Positions 1-8,793 of a stretch of DNA of 42,571 bases are shown here, piece after piece. This DNA is from Nitrososphaerota archaeon. GTDB lineage: Archaea > Thermoproteota > Nitrososphaeria > Nitrososphaerales > Nitrosopumilaceae. The position numbers and the translations under genes are program-made. The stretch is taken from positions 1-42,571 of the forward strand of contig VBPL01000011.1 of NCBI GenBank assembly GCA_005877205.1. Reading direction: 5' to 3'. The notes under the pieces are model-generated. The model saw nothing but the letters and a program-made list of their open reading frames with translations, searched no databases and was not told where the DNA came from. Each line of letters opens with the position of its first letter. Position 1 is the first letter of the stretch.

Positions 1-1431
1 TGTCAGATAGTTTAGCCCGACATTTTTCAAAAATTCCAGTCTTGAAATTATTTCTTTTAGTACAGATTTGGCTATGTATTTTTCAGTATCAGAAAGCTTG
101 AGAGTTTGGAAAAAGTCATAACACGCATCAATGGACAAGTCGCACACGTCCATTATCGGCTTTTCATTTATCATTACGGCAAGCGCTTCGTCTTTTAGCC
201 TTCTGCCCCTGCAAGAGTTACACGGGGTTTCACGCATGAATTTTCTAAGCTCTTCCCTTTTTGACTCTGAATCAGTCTCTACGAAATTTTTGTGTAAGCT
301 TGGTATGACTCCGCTAAAGGTATTGGTGTACTGCCATCTAGAATCAGTCGTTTGAGACTCATATGAGAACCGTAGCACTTCATCTGTACCATACAAAATG
401 ACTTGAAGCTGTTTTGGACTCATCTTGTTTATTGGAGTCAATAAATCAAAACCAAACTTTTTGCCTACATCTCTAAGTGTCTGCCTTCTAAACGAGGAAA
501 ATCTCCCCGACCATGGTACTATGGCACCATCAAGGATCGATTTTGTCTTGTCTGGGATGAGCAAATCTGAATCAAACTCCATCTTGACTCCAAGGCCGTG
601 GCACGTCTTGCAGGCCCCAAAAGGCGAGTTGAACGAAAACGTTCGCGGTTCAAGCTCACCTATTGTTATTCCACAGTAGGAACATGCATTATTTTGAGAA
701 AATATTTGCTCGTCTGAACCAGAAATTAATACCGAACCCTTGCCTGCCTTTAGCGCATTTTGGACAGATTCAAAGAGTCGGCTTTTTTCTTCTTTTGACG
801 CCTTTATCCTGTCAACTACTATCTCGATGTTGTGCCACTTTTGCTTGTCAAGTGTGGGAATCTCGCCGTTTAGCTCTACTATTTCGTTGTCTACTCTTAT
901 TCTAGAATATCCAGATTTTTTTACCTGCTCAAATAATTTCTCATACGTGCCTTTTTTTCTTTGGATAAGTGGTGCCAAAATTAAAATATTTTTTCCATCT
1001 GACTCTTTGAGAACTGATTCGCAGATTGATTCTGCTGACTGGTTTGATATTATTCGACCACATTTTGTACAGTGTGGGATCCCTATTCTTGCATAAAGAA
1101 GTCTTAGATAATCATAGATTTCTGTTATTGTTCCAACTGTCGATCTTGGATTTTTGCTTGTAGTCTTTTGCTGAATTGAAATAGCTGGAGACAAGCCTTC
1201 TATTGAATCCAAATCCGGCTTGTCCATCATTTCTAAAAACTGTCTTGCATATGCAGAAAGCGATTCTACGTATCTTCGCTGCCCTTCTGCATAAATTGTA
1301 TCAAATGCCAGAGTAGACTTGCCAGAACCAGAAAGACCAGTAATTGTAACCAGTCTATTTTTTGGAATGTCCAAATTGATGTTTTTCAAGTTGTGCTCCC
1401 TTGCACCTCGAATAATTAGCTTGTCGTTCAT
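1..1431 (-). CDS. uvrA: Excinuclease ABC subunit A, N-terminal part (cut by window edge)
   Basis: UvrA is the dimeric ABC-type ATPase that recognises bulky DNA lesions and loads UvrB in nucleotide excision repair. The visible 477 codons begin with ATG at 1431 and read continuously to position 1, so the C-terminal half lies outside the window. The Walker A motif GLSGSGKST sits at residues 32-40. A UvrA zinc module (CSYCG, then CKTCHG) and the conserved stretch FNSPFGAC are present. The start overlaps the uvrB stop as ATGA, so the two genes are an operon with likely translational coupling. Archaeal UvrABC is generally regarded as acquired from bacteria; that is family knowledge, not seen here. 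Confidence 0.97.
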   Translation of the reverse strand, partial: MNDKLIIRGAREHNLKNINLDIPKNRLVTITGLSGSGKSTLAFDTIYAEGQRRYVESLSAYARQFLEMMDKPDLDSIEGLSPAISIQQKTTSKNPRSTVGTITEIYDYLRLLYARIGIPHCTKCGRIISNQSAESICESVLKESDGKNILILAPLIQRKKGTYEKLFEQVKKSGYSRIRVDNEIVELNGEIPTLDKQKWHNIEIVVDRIKASKEEKSRLFESVQNALKAGKGSVLISGSDEQIFSQNNACSYCGITIGELEPRTFSFNSPFGACKTCHGLGVKMEFDSDLLIPDKTKSILDGAIVPWSGRFSSFRRQTLRDVGKKFGFDLLTPINKMSPKQLQVILYGTDEVLRFSYESQTTDSRWQYTNTFSGVIPSLHKNFVETDSESKREELRKFMRETPCNSCRGRRLKDEALAVMINEKPIMDVCDLSIDACYDFFQTLKLSDTEKYIAKSVLKEIISRLEFLKNVGLNYLT

Positions 1432-3365
1432 TTTCCTAACTCTTTTTGTATCTTTGCAAGCTTGTCACGATATTCAATTGCACGCTCAAAGTCAAGCTCT
1501 TCAGCAAACCTTTTCATGGCTGCTTCTGTCTCGATTGCATACTTGACCAAATCATGACTAGACATATGTTTTAACTCATCAAGTTTTGCCGTCTGAGCTG
1601 GAATTGCCTTTACTATGGTAGCTGGCTTGATGCCCATCTTTTTGTTATATACTATCTGTTTGTTTCTTCTGCGCTCGGTCTCTAGCATTGCAAGCTTCAT
1701 AGACTGTGTCTGAGCATCTGCATACATTATGACGCTACCATCAATGTTTCTTGCGGCTCTGCCAAAGGTCTGAATCAAACTAGTATTGTTTCTCAAAAAT
1801 CCTTCCTTGTCTGCATCTAGGATGGCAACAAGGGAGACTTCGGGTATGTCAAGACCTTCTCGTAGTAGGTTTATTCCTACTAGAACATCAAACTCGGCAA
1901 GACGTAGCTGCCTTATCAGCTCAGTTCTTTGCAGATTTTCAATCTCAGAGTGAAGATATCTTACCTTTACTTGCTTTTTTGAGAGATACTCTGCCAAGTC
2001 TTCTGCCATGCGCTTTGTTAAGGTGGTAACAAGGACACGCTGGTCTTTTTCAACTCTTTTTTTAATTTCAGAGACTAGGTCATCCATTTGGTTTTCTGTC
2101 TTTCTTACTTCTACTTGGGGGTCAACAAGGCCAGTTGGACGAATTAGCTGCTCTACTATCTGAAAACTTTTTCTTCTCTCATAATCGCTTGGGGTTGCAG
2201 AAACAAAAATGGTGTTTTTGATGTATTTTTCAAATTCTTCAAATTTTAATGGCCTGTTATCAAACGCGCTTGGGAGCCTAAACCCATAATCTATCAGTGA
2301 CTTTTTTCTAGTGTGATCACCATGGTACATGCCATGCAGCTGTGGAATTGTGACATGAGATTCGTCTATTACGAGTAAAAAATCATCTCCAAAAAAGTCA
2401 AGCAAGCAAAATGCCGGCTCTCCTGGATTTCTTCCATCAAAATGTCTTGAATAGTTTTCAATTCCTGAGCAGTATCCAAGCTCCTCTATCATTTCCAAAT
2501 CATAATTTGTTCTCATTTCAAGTCTCTGTTTTTCTAGCTCTTTTAGCTGAGCAAGTCTCTCTTTGAGCTCCGACCTTATCGACTCTGTTGCAGTTTTTCT
2601 TACATCGCTTGCAACTAGATAGTGTTTTGCTGGAAAAATTCTGATCCTTGAAATATTTTTTTTCTCCTTAAGGGAAACAGGATCACAGAGAGATATTTTT
2701 TCCACCCTATCTCCAAACATTGAGATCCTTACAACATCATCAGAGTAGGCAGGAATGATGTCTATGGTATCTCCTTTAATTCTAAACCTTCCTGAGACAA
2801 GCTCTGTATCGTCTCTCTCATATCTTGCATTGACTAGTTGTTTTATGAGAGAAGAGCGTCCAGATTCTTTTCCTTTTTCAACAGTAATTGACATTGATTC
2901 CCAATCTCTCGGTGAGCCAAGTGAATAGATGCATGAAACTGTAGCAACAATAATTGTCGGCTCACCTGAAAGAAGCATTGCAGTTGCCTCTAGTCGCATC
3001 TTTTCAATTTTTTCATTGATCTGGGTGTCTTTTTCTATATAGGTGTCAGTCTGTGGGATGTAACTTTCCGGCTGGTAATAATCATAATAGCTAACAAAAT
3101 ATCCGACATTATTTTTTGGAAAAAATTGCTTTAGTTCAGAATAAAGCTGGGCGGCAAGGGTTTTATTGTGTGATATTACAAGTGCGTTTTTTCCCGTGCG
3201 TTGAATTACGTTAGCCACGGCAAATGTCTTGCCACTGCCTGTTACTCCAAGCAGGGTCTGAATTTTCTTCTTTCTTACCCCGTTTACTAGAAGCTCAATT
3301 GCTTGTGGCTGGTCTCCAGTAGGGGCAAATTCTGCTACTAACTCAAAACTAGGATTTTCTAGCAA
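1428..3365 (-). CDS. uvrB: Excinuclease ABC subunit B
   Basis: UvrB is the helicase-like damage-verification subunit of the UvrABC system. The 645-residue length is normal for the family. Visible motifs are PTGDQPQAI (residues 15-23), Walker A GVTGSGKT (40-47), the YYDYYQPESYIP beta-hairpin region, the helicase motifs SATP and GINLLREGLD, and a C-terminal UVR domain rich in E and R that normally contacts UvrC. The start is TTG at 3365: an in-frame stop lies two codons upstream and no ATG fits. A TATA-like box at 3388-3398 is about 28 bases upstream, which suggests a leaderless transcript. uvrA follows with a 4-base overlap. Confidence 0.97.
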   Translation of the reverse strand: MLENPSFELVAEFAPTGDQPQAIELLVNGVRKKKIQTLLGVTGSGKTFAVANVIQRTGKNALVISHNKTLAAQLYSELKQFFPKNNVGYFVSYYDYYQPESYIPQTDTYIEKDTQINEKIEKMRLEATAMLLSGEPTIIVATVSCIYSLGSPRDWESMSITVEKGKESGRSSLIKQLVNARYERDDTELVSGRFRIKGDTIDIIPAYSDDVVRISMFGDRVEKISLCDPVSLKEKKNISRIRIFPAKHYLVASDVRKTATESIRSELKERLAQLKELEKQRLEMRTNYDLEMIEELGYCSGIENYSRHFDGRNPGEPAFCLLDFFGDDFLLVIDESHVTIPQLHGMYHGDHTRKKSLIDYGFRLPSAFDNRPLKFEEFEKYIKNTIFVSATPSDYERRKSFQIVEQLIRPTGLVDPQVEVRKTENQMDDLVSEIKKRVEKDQRVLVTTLTKRMAEDLAEYLSKKQVKVRYLHSEIENLQRTELIRQLRLAEFDVLVGINLLREGLDIPEVSLVAILDADKEGFLRNNTSLIQTFGRAARNIDGSVIMYADAQTQSMKLAMLETERRRNKQIVYNKKMGIKPATIVKAIPAQTAKLDELKHMSSHDLVKYAIETEAAMKRFAEELDFERAIEYRDKLAKIQKELGK

Positions 3366-3387
3366 ACATTACAAATTATCAAGATCG

Positions 3388-3398
3388 AAATTTAAAGC
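3388..3398 (-). promoter_or_regulatory. TATA-like box for uvrB-uvrA
   Basis: Read on the minus strand this is GCTTTAAATTT, centred about 28 bases before the TTG start of uvrB. That is the spacing expected for an archaeal box A driving a leaderless mRNA. It is the main support for the unusual start codon. Confidence 0.5.
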
Positions 3399-3417
3399 AA
3401 TGGTAGTTCTAAGATAA

Positions 3418-4050
3418 CTACCAGTTTGGTTCCTCTGAGATTATCAACCCATCATTGGTTTGGCTTATTCCCATAATCCTAAGCGTGTTTAATGCAGTAG
3501 CCGAGTTTCTTTCAAGAATCTTTTTGGCAAGCTCAACACGCGATCTTTTGTCAAGATGCTGCCCAACCTTGTATTTTCCCCGCATTGTAATTGGGACCAC
3601 CCTAATTATTGCAACCTCATCAACTACTTCCATTTCAGGCCTTATAGGTTCATAACCGCCTTCTGGTTGGTATTTTTTCATCAACGCATTAAGTGCTATT
3701 GTTTTTTCGATTCTATCTGTGATGATACTTCCTGTGCCTTTGATTACAACACTGATGTAAAGAGTGTCTGCTTGCGACGCATCTGTTGGATGTGTAAAGT
3801 ACGATGGAAGAAATTCCAAGCTTTGATCTACCTCAAAGCCAACTTTGGAGTTTTTCTTGATATTTTCGAGTTTCTCACCTTTGATATGTGAATGCATGTA
3901 AATTGCATCATTTGTATAAACAAAATTCATCGGAATTATCTGAGGATGGCCTTCTTTGTCAATACTGCATATCCTACCGGTTTCCTGTGTGTTTAAAAAC
4001 TCAATTATCTTGTCTTTTGACTTGATCTCAAGTCTTCCTAGCAGCTGCAT
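3418..4050 (-). CDS. Pyridoxamine 5'-phosphate oxidase-like FMN-binding protein
   Basis: This 210-residue protein has the N-terminal PPOX/split-barrel pattern: a short helix, then GRICSIDKEGHPQIIPMNFVY and, further on, IYMHSHIKGEKLENIKKNSKVGFEV. That is the layout of FMN- or F420-binding pyridoxamine oxidase-related proteins (NimA-like). About 60 extra C-terminal residues after the barrel contain no recognised motif. It is probably a cytosolic flavin or F420 oxidoreductase or a cofactor-binding protein; the substrate cannot be read from sequence. It lies 52 bases upstream of uvrB on the same strand and is divergent from the next gene. True vitamin B6 synthesis is less likely than a generic flavin role. 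Confidence 0.8.
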   Translation of the reverse strand: MQLLGRLEIKSKDKIIEFLNTQETGRICSIDKEGHPQIIPMNFVYTNDAIYMHSHIKGEKLENIKKNSKVGFEVDQSLEFLPSYFTHPTDASQADTLYISVVIKGTGSIITDRIEKTIALNALMKKYQPEGGYEPIRPEMEVVDEVAIIRVVPITMRGKYKVGQHLDKRSRVELAKKILERNSATALNTLRIMGISQTNDGLIISEEPNW

Positions 4051-4083
4051 ATTATTTGATTCTCCGTCTTATTATTTCTGCGT

Positions 4084-4536
4084 ATGGTTTTAATAGATAA
4101 ATGGGGGACCATATTATTACTTGGTATGATAGGAAAAGAAAGTTTTGCTAACTTGAAGGCATTTGTCTTAATTGGAACCTCGGTAGCGTCATTTTCCAGC
4201 TTTGTATATCATCTATTTGGATATACTATTCCAGCCATTATGTGGATGCATCTTAAGGAAATAGGGGCAGCTTTCATTATGTTGGCTGTATTTGCATTTG
4301 CGATCTCGTGGCTTCTTAGAGCAAAGCCACACAAAAGACCAATGCGCTACTTTCTCAAAGTCTATGATGTTTTTGGCTGTGAATCAATTATCGACGGGAT
4401 AAGATCGGAATACAAGACGTACGAAGTTGCACTGAGCTTTATGAAAGAATACAAAAAGTTGTACCCATTGTACAACTTTGCGCTTGTCTCAGATCTGCCA
4501 AACTCAGATAAAATGACTATCTTCAGATATATCTAG
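4084..4536 (+). CDS. Small membrane protein, function unknown
   Basis: I do not recognise a family. The 150-residue product has two hydrophobic segments (about residues 28-50 and 58-78), the second ending in an Arg/Lys-rich stretch (LLRAKPHKRPMRY) that should lie in the cytosol. A soluble C-terminal domain of about 70 residues follows, with no cysteines forming a metal site. An alternative start is the in-frame ATG at 4126, because an AT-rich box (TTTTAATAGAT, around 4087-4097) could promote a shorter transcript. Only 33 bases separate it from the divergent PPOX-like gene, so their promoters must overlap. Confidence 0.65.
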   Translation: MVLIDKWGTILLLGMIGKESFANLKAFVLIGTSVASFSSFVYHLFGYTIPAIMWMHLKEIGAAFIMLAVFAFAISWLLRAKPHKRPMRYFLKVYDVFGCESIIDGIRSEYKTYEVALSFMKEYKKLYPLYNFALVSDLPNSDKMTIFRYI

Positions 4537-4541
4537 AATGG

Positions 4542-5627
4542 TTATTTCCTAGGGTTGTGCTGTTCTTTAAAGTAAGGTAGTATAGTGGAACCAAATTTAT
4601 CTATAGAGCCAAAGTATCCAGAACCCCAGAATCTAACTATAAAATGGTTCACACCAGCCTTCATGAATCTCTCAAAGACAGGAATGATATCATCTGGGGT
4701 ACCAATGCCGATTGAAGAGCGAGCAACACTGTCAGGAATTGTTTGCGCAGCCTCTCTCATTTTTACTATCCATTCTTGGTTTGACATTGAATACTCTGTA
4801 AAGTATTTTTTGAAATCAAAACCTGCAATGTCTTCAATTCCATGTACTTTGAGAACCTCGGGCTTGAATAAGCTAACCTTGACAGCATTTTTCATTTTTG
4901 CCCATGCCCGCTCTGAATCATCAGAAAAGTAAACATCTATATCAACCGCATATTGGAATTTTGAATCCTCTCTGCCGTTTTCCTTCATAGATGCTTTGAT
5001 AGCTTTTGCGTGTTCTTCATAAAGTTCTGGTGTATAGCCTATTGGAATCCAACCATTGCCGTACTTGCCACATAGTGCCAAAGTTCTGGGGGCTCCGGCT
5101 GCCATGTAAATTGGAGGATGCGGCTTTCTGATACTCTTTGCCTGCAGACATGCTTCTGCAAGTTCGTAAAATTCACCTTTGAAATTAACACGATGCTCAG
5201 GCGATGATTCAAAAAGTAATTTGATTACTTCAAGTTGCTCAGCAAATCTGCCAACAGGTTTGTCCCATTGAATTTTGAATTCCTTGATATTTTGGGCCTC
5301 ACCTGCCCCAATTCCTAGTGTGCCCCTTCCGTGTGACACCCTATCAAGAGTAACTGTTGCTAATGCAATATTTGACGGGTGTCTTCGTACAGCATCAGTT
5401 ACACACGTACCTAATTCTACTCTGCTTGTAACAGCAGCTATGGCAGCAAGCATAACCCAAGGATCATTTACTATTGCATGGTTCCACTGAGGTACATTGC
5501 TGTGGTCCATGTACCAAATAGAGTCATAACCCATTTTGTCTGCTAGAACGCATGCAGTAAGGATTTGATCTTCTGTCAATCCCAGCCGTGCTACATTTAG
5601 CCCTTGTTGAATTCCAAATTTGATCAT
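4542..5627 (-). CDS. Luciferase-like (LLM) F420/flavin-dependent oxidoreductase
   Basis: The 361-residue protein has the bacterial luciferase-like TIM-barrel pattern. It opens with KFGIQQG, then DSIWYMDH (about 35-42), the signature RHPSNIALATVTLDRVSHGR (82-101) and GIGAGE (105-110). The C-terminus is typical of the Mer/F420-dependent reductase group. Archaeal relatives reduce methylene-tetrahydromethanopterin or other substrates with F420H2; thaumarchaeotes make F420, so an F420 cofactor is plausible but inferred. The exact substrate is unknown. It starts at ATG 5627 with a strong TATA-like box at 5665-5674, leaving a very short leader, and appears monocistronic. Confidence 0.85.
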   Translation of the reverse strand: MIKFGIQQGLNVARLGLTEDQILTACVLADKMGYDSIWYMDHSNVPQWNHAIVNDPWVMLAAIAAVTSRVELGTCVTDAVRRHPSNIALATVTLDRVSHGRGTLGIGAGEAQNIKEFKIQWDKPVGRFAEQLEVIKLLFESSPEHRVNFKGEFYELAEACLQAKSIRKPHPPIYMAAGAPRTLALCGKYGNGWIPIGYTPELYEEHAKAIKASMKENGREDSKFQYAVDIDVYFSDDSERAWAKMKNAVKVSLFKPEVLKVHGIEDIAGFDFKKYFTEYSMSNQEWIVKMREAAQTIPDSVARSSIGIGTPDDIIPVFERFMKAGVNHFIVRFWGSGYFGSIDKFGSTILPYFKEQHNPRK

Positions 5628-5664
5628 GTCTCGAAATCCTGTTGAATGTTGGTCAATTGAAAGT

Positions 5665-5674
5665 GATATTTAAG
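5665..5674 (-). promoter_or_regulatory. TATA-like box for the LLM oxidoreductase
   Basis: On the minus strand this reads CTTAAATATC, a close match to an archaeal box A. Its centre is about 43 bases before the ATG at 5627, predicting a leader of roughly 15 bases. Confidence 0.5.
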
Positions 5675-5844
5675 TTTAGTAAAAAACATGATACTGTCAT
5701 CTAATAGTGCGTTTATCGACAGAAGACGAGAAACAGAGTTTCAATAGCATCTAAGAATTTCCGTTAAAATTGATTCCACTAGGGGAAAGACTATCGCATC
5801 ATTACAAAAAGTTTGGAGAATACTAAGATTTTGAGTGTCTTTTT

Positions 5845-6513
5845 CTATGGGTTTGCAACTGTCACGGGTATTGGTGCGCCAACCTTACCGGCGTACAGTG
5901 CTACAGTGGTTGCTGAGCCAGAATCTACTGTGGACAGAACCCCATTTGGCAGATGGAAGTAGATTACTACAGACTCGCCTGGTTTCAGTGAGATTGGACC
6001 ATTTGACGGGCCTAAACAAATCATTGGTTTTCCTACATTTCCATCCGTATCGATCTGAATTGCAGCTGTAGGAGTGCATGTATCGGTAGATGGAGTACTA
6101 CCTGCTGGCCCACGATAGGTTTTCAACATTCCTTTGCCATCATTTGAACCATAAACAAATTGGTCTTGTATGTTTGCAAGTGAATTTGTAGTATTAGCGT
6201 AGTACCAGTTAGCATACGGCACAATAACTCCTCTCATGCTGATATTATCAACTGCTTCGAGCTTGTCGCCAGTGTTTCTAACTGCTACTGCACCCCAGGA
6301 AGTTCCTTTAGCATCGGTGGCATTTACCCACAACTTGAGGCCTTGGGTTGAAATTGTCTCCGATTGTGCATTTGTCTGGAAAAGACTTGTACCATAGATA
6401 ACAACTCCAGAGCCTAGTACAACTGATGATACCAAGATAATCATTGTGGTAATCACGGTGGCTATGGCTTTTCTTTTCCTTGATTGTTTCAAGATATATC
6501 GCTGGCAAATCAT
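5845..6513 (-). CDS. Secreted/pilin-like protein with class III signal peptide
   Basis: The N-terminus has a basic stretch (SRKRKA, about residues 11-16) followed directly by a hydrophobic helix beginning IATVITTMIILVSSVVLG. That is the arrangement of archaeal type IV pilins and archaellins processed by a PibD/FlaK-type peptidase, with cleavage predicted near KRKA|IATV. The remaining 180 residues form an extracellular beta-rich domain with many Gly, Thr and Asn residues and two cysteines. The 222-residue length suits a pilin or archaellin subunit, but no neighbouring assembly genes are present, so it may be a stand-alone adhesin-type pilin. A TTG at 6492 could be the true start (MKQSRKRKA). 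Confidence 0.75.
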   Translation of the reverse strand: MICQRYILKQSRKRKAIATVITTMIILVSSVVLGSGVVIYGTSLFQTNAQSETISTQGLKLWVNATDAKGTSWGAVAVRNTGDKLEAVDNISMRGVIVPYANWYYANTTNSLANIQDQFVYGSNDGKGMLKTYRGPAGSTPSTDTCTPTAAIQIDTDGNVGKPMICLGPSNGPISLKPGESVVIYFHLPNGVLSTVDSGSATTVALYAGKVGAPIPVTVANP

Positions 6514-6653
6514 GGCACATTGATCATTATCTGTACTAGCAAGTTAGAATGCATTACACATATCGTCAACACCAGTCTGTCAAATTTAGAAAAGAACGTT
6601 TTAGCAAATCACTCTCAAAAAGCATTTCTAAACTAGAAAAATTGAAGAGGGTT

Positions 6654-7598
6654 TTACAGTCTACCGTCTACTATGTCTTTTAAGAGATGCATGACATCTT
6701 CTTTGGTTACCGGTACAGGGTTTGGGTCCAAGTGACCACGGTCAGTCATGACGATATCAGCAGCTTGATCAATTGGAGCCTTGAGTGTAAGTCGGTCAAA
6801 TTTCAGTTTTTCCATTACTTCTTTGAACTTTTCATAGAAAATTGATTTGTTGAACCTATGTGCTACTGTGGTGCATGAGGAAAGTGAATAACCGTGTGGT
6901 ACTCCCTCGTTTGAGAATACATATGATAGCGCATGCCCTAAAGTTGTTGACGCATTTCCAAATCCTATTCCAGATAACATTGAACCAAAGGGATAATTCT
7001 CTGGTTTGTTATTCACTATTGCGTCGTATAGGACCTCAAAGGCAGATTTGCACATCATCCGAGTAAGGTCGTTTCCTTTTTTACTATCGTATCCTTCCGT
7101 TGCCTGCGCACACGCATCACAGACTGAGTTTTTTACTATTGCTTCTGGTGTTCCCTCCATAAAGTATGAATCTACTACAGCCACATCTGCAAGGAATCTT
7201 TCATCCTGTAACAGTTTCTTTTTGCCTTCGAATTTTAGTACACAGTATGTTGTCATCTCTGCGCCAGTGCCAAAGGTTGTGGGAATCAGTATCTTTGGGA
7301 TCTTCAATTCTGCACCAGAGTATTTTGCTACATCTAAAGAGCTTCCACCACCTAAACCGATTATGGCAGATGGATTCTTTGACTTGTATTCTGACATTAC
7401 CTTGTTAACAGTCTCAATTGATGGCTCAGGCTCTACCTTGTCATATAGCATGTAATCCGTGATCTTCATCTTGGCAAGCCATTTTGATGAAACCTCTGGA
7501 GGTGCTGTTGTTACCACTAGAGCATTTTTTGGAAATTGCGTTTCAGATAAGGCGTTTTTGCCGAAATTGATTATCTTTGGAATTCTTACCGTATGCAT
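6654..7598 (-). CDS. Iron-containing alcohol dehydrogenase family protein
   Basis: This NAD(P)-dependent alcohol or semialdehyde reductase belongs to the iron-type ADH superfamily. Motifs are GLGGGSSLDVAK (residues 81-92, nucleotide binding) and PTTFGTGAE (106-114). Metal-site candidates are D161, H222 (GHALSY) and H235 (VPHG). The residue four after D161 is Gln165, where many iron ADHs have a His ligand, and the protein is short at 314 residues. In thaumarchaeotes, members of this family serve as semialdehyde reductases of the 3-hydroxypropionate/4-hydroxybutyrate CO2 cycle. Such a role is possible here but cannot be proven from sequence. A TATA-like element lies about 26 bases upstream, so the mRNA is probably leaderless. 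Confidence 0.88.
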   Translation of the reverse strand: MHTVRIPKIINFGKNALSETQFPKNALVVTTAPPEVSSKWLAKMKITDYMLYDKVEPEPSIETVNKVMSEYKSKNPSAIIGLGGGSSLDVAKYSGAELKIPKILIPTTFGTGAEMTTYCVLKFEGKKKLLQDERFLADVAVVDSYFMEGTPEAIVKNSVCDACAQATEGYDSKKGNDLTRMMCKSAFEVLYDAIVNNKPENYPFGSMLSGIGFGNASTTLGHALSYVFSNEGVPHGYSLSSCTTVAHRFNKSIFYEKFKEVMEKLKFDRLTLKAPIDQAADIVMTDRGHLDPNPVPVTKEDVMHLLKDIVDGRL

Positions 7599-7618
7599 AG
7601 AAAAATAACATTTACAAT

Positions 7619-7629
7619 TATTATTATAC
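7619..7629 (-). promoter_or_regulatory. TATA-like box for the iron-type ADH
   Basis: The minus strand reads GTATAATAATAA across this stretch, centred about 26 bases before the ATG at 7598. This fits a leaderless transcript. Confidence 0.4.
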
Positions 7630-7638
7630 TATTGCATG

Positions 7639-8652
7639 TCAATGACTGAGCCTATTCATAGATTTTGTAATTAGTTTTGCCCCAAGTATTGCAGAAACTG
7701 AAAGCATGGTCAGAACAAATAAAGAAGTAGTTACCATCAAACCATATTCATTCCCAGTAAGTATTGCGCCTAACGTAGCCGCAAATATAGATGTGATAAC
7801 GTAAACGGCTATTTTGTAATTGAATCTTGTAGTACGAACCTGCTTTACAGATAGTGCAAAGGGCCAAAAGTATACTGCACCTATCATTGAACTTGCAATT
7901 GTTCCAGCAGCTAAAGCGCCATAATCTCCCGGGATTAACGAAAATCCTTTCTCAGAAAGTGTAAGAATGCCTAAAAGTGGATATATTAATGCCTTGACTG
8001 TCTCTTGCAACCAAGGTTGCTGTCTTTCATAATCTGCAACATACGGACTAAATGAATAGTACCATGCATTGAATATGGTCATAAAACTTGAGCCTGAGTC
8101 GGTAGCAAGTATGTGATCGTCCCTAAAGTTTCGTAAGAATTGGACTTGAGGTGTAAGTTCGCTACCAAAGGCAGCAGTAGCAATGAGGCAGCCGCTTTTA
8201 TTGCCGGGTGTCGGGTTAGGACTTACGCTTGTTACATTTACTGTGAATGAAGCAGTCTCCGGTGGATTTGGCTGGAATAGAATGCCGTCGACTTCCACTA
8301 TTACTTGATAAGTTCCTGCTGTCTGGAACTGAATTGGAATGCTAACTGACCCTTCACCTGTATGAGTTATAGGTATGCCAAATACCTGATTTCCATCTTG
8401 CTTTACAGATACTTTGTAGTCAATGTGCTGTTGGACTGCGTTCGTTTGTTTATTGATGAAGCTTATCTTTAGTTGTGTCTGGTCACCAGGATTTGGTTTT
8501 GCCGGATCAGTTGAGAATCCTACATCGATAGTTCCTTTATCTGTAGGTTTTACAGTTTCGTCTGCGTAAGCTGGAATTACCAAAATAGTGAGAATAAAAA
8601 GTCCAAAATACATTGATAGTTTACTCTTAGCTAGATGATTTGAATTTATCAT
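7639..8652 (-). CDS. Secreted/membrane protein with Ig-like domain, CFI-box motif and C-terminal membrane helices
   Basis: This 337-residue protein begins with a signal sequence (MINSNHLAKSKLSMYFG then a hydrophobic core ending ...PAYADE). A beta-sandwich of about 110 residues follows, with the pattern of an Ig-like or CARDB-like domain (DPAKPNPGDQTQLKISF). Next comes the motif CLIATAAFGS at residues 155-164, matching the CFI-box (CFIATAAYGS) known from some bacterial and thaumarchaeal surface proteins. About 130 further residues contain three to four hydrophobic helices. I chose ATG 8652 over an upstream ATG at 8745 because a TATA-like box lies 25 bases before it. Function is unknown; a surface-anchored role is inferred. 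Confidence 0.7.
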   Translation of the reverse strand: MINSNHLAKSKLSMYFGLFILTILVIPAYADETVKPTDKGTIDVGFSTDPAKPNPGDQTQLKISFINKQTNAVQQHIDYKVSVKQDGNQVFGIPITHTGEGSVSIPIQFQTAGTYQVIVEVDGILFQPNPPETASFTVNVTSVSPNPTPGNKSGCLIATAAFGSELTPQVQFLRNFRDDHILATDSGSSFMTIFNAWYYSFSPYVADYERQQPWLQETVKALIYPLLGILTLSEKGFSLIPGDYGALAAGTIASSMIGAVYFWPFALSVKQVRTTRFNYKIAVYVITSIFAATLGAILTGNEYGLMVTTSLFVLTMLSVSAILGAKLITKSMNRLSH

Positions 8653-8670
8653 ATGATGGGTTAGATTGGG

Positions 8671-8684
8671 CGATATATAAAAAA
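8671..8684 (-). promoter_or_regulatory. TATA-like box for the CFI-box protein
   Basis: The minus strand reads TTTTTTATATATCG here, centred about 25 bases upstream of the ATG at 8652. It would lie inside the gene if the longer upstream start were used, so it decides the start. Confidence 0.55.
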
Positions 8685-8793
8685 AGTGAAACAAAGTTAA
8701 GTCTCTTAAATTGGACCCTTTGGTACTAGCTTCAATGCAAAACAAAAAGATTCAAAATTTGGCAGCGTTCTACCTATTGTACAACGATGAACA

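Noticed and set aside
131-1096. Plus-strand open frames of 74-118 codons
   Set aside because: They are opposite-strand shadows of uvrA, which reads through with all UvrA motifs.
7006-7455. 149-codon plus-strand open frame
   Set aside because: It lies opposite the iron-type ADH and has no motifs; a shadow frame.
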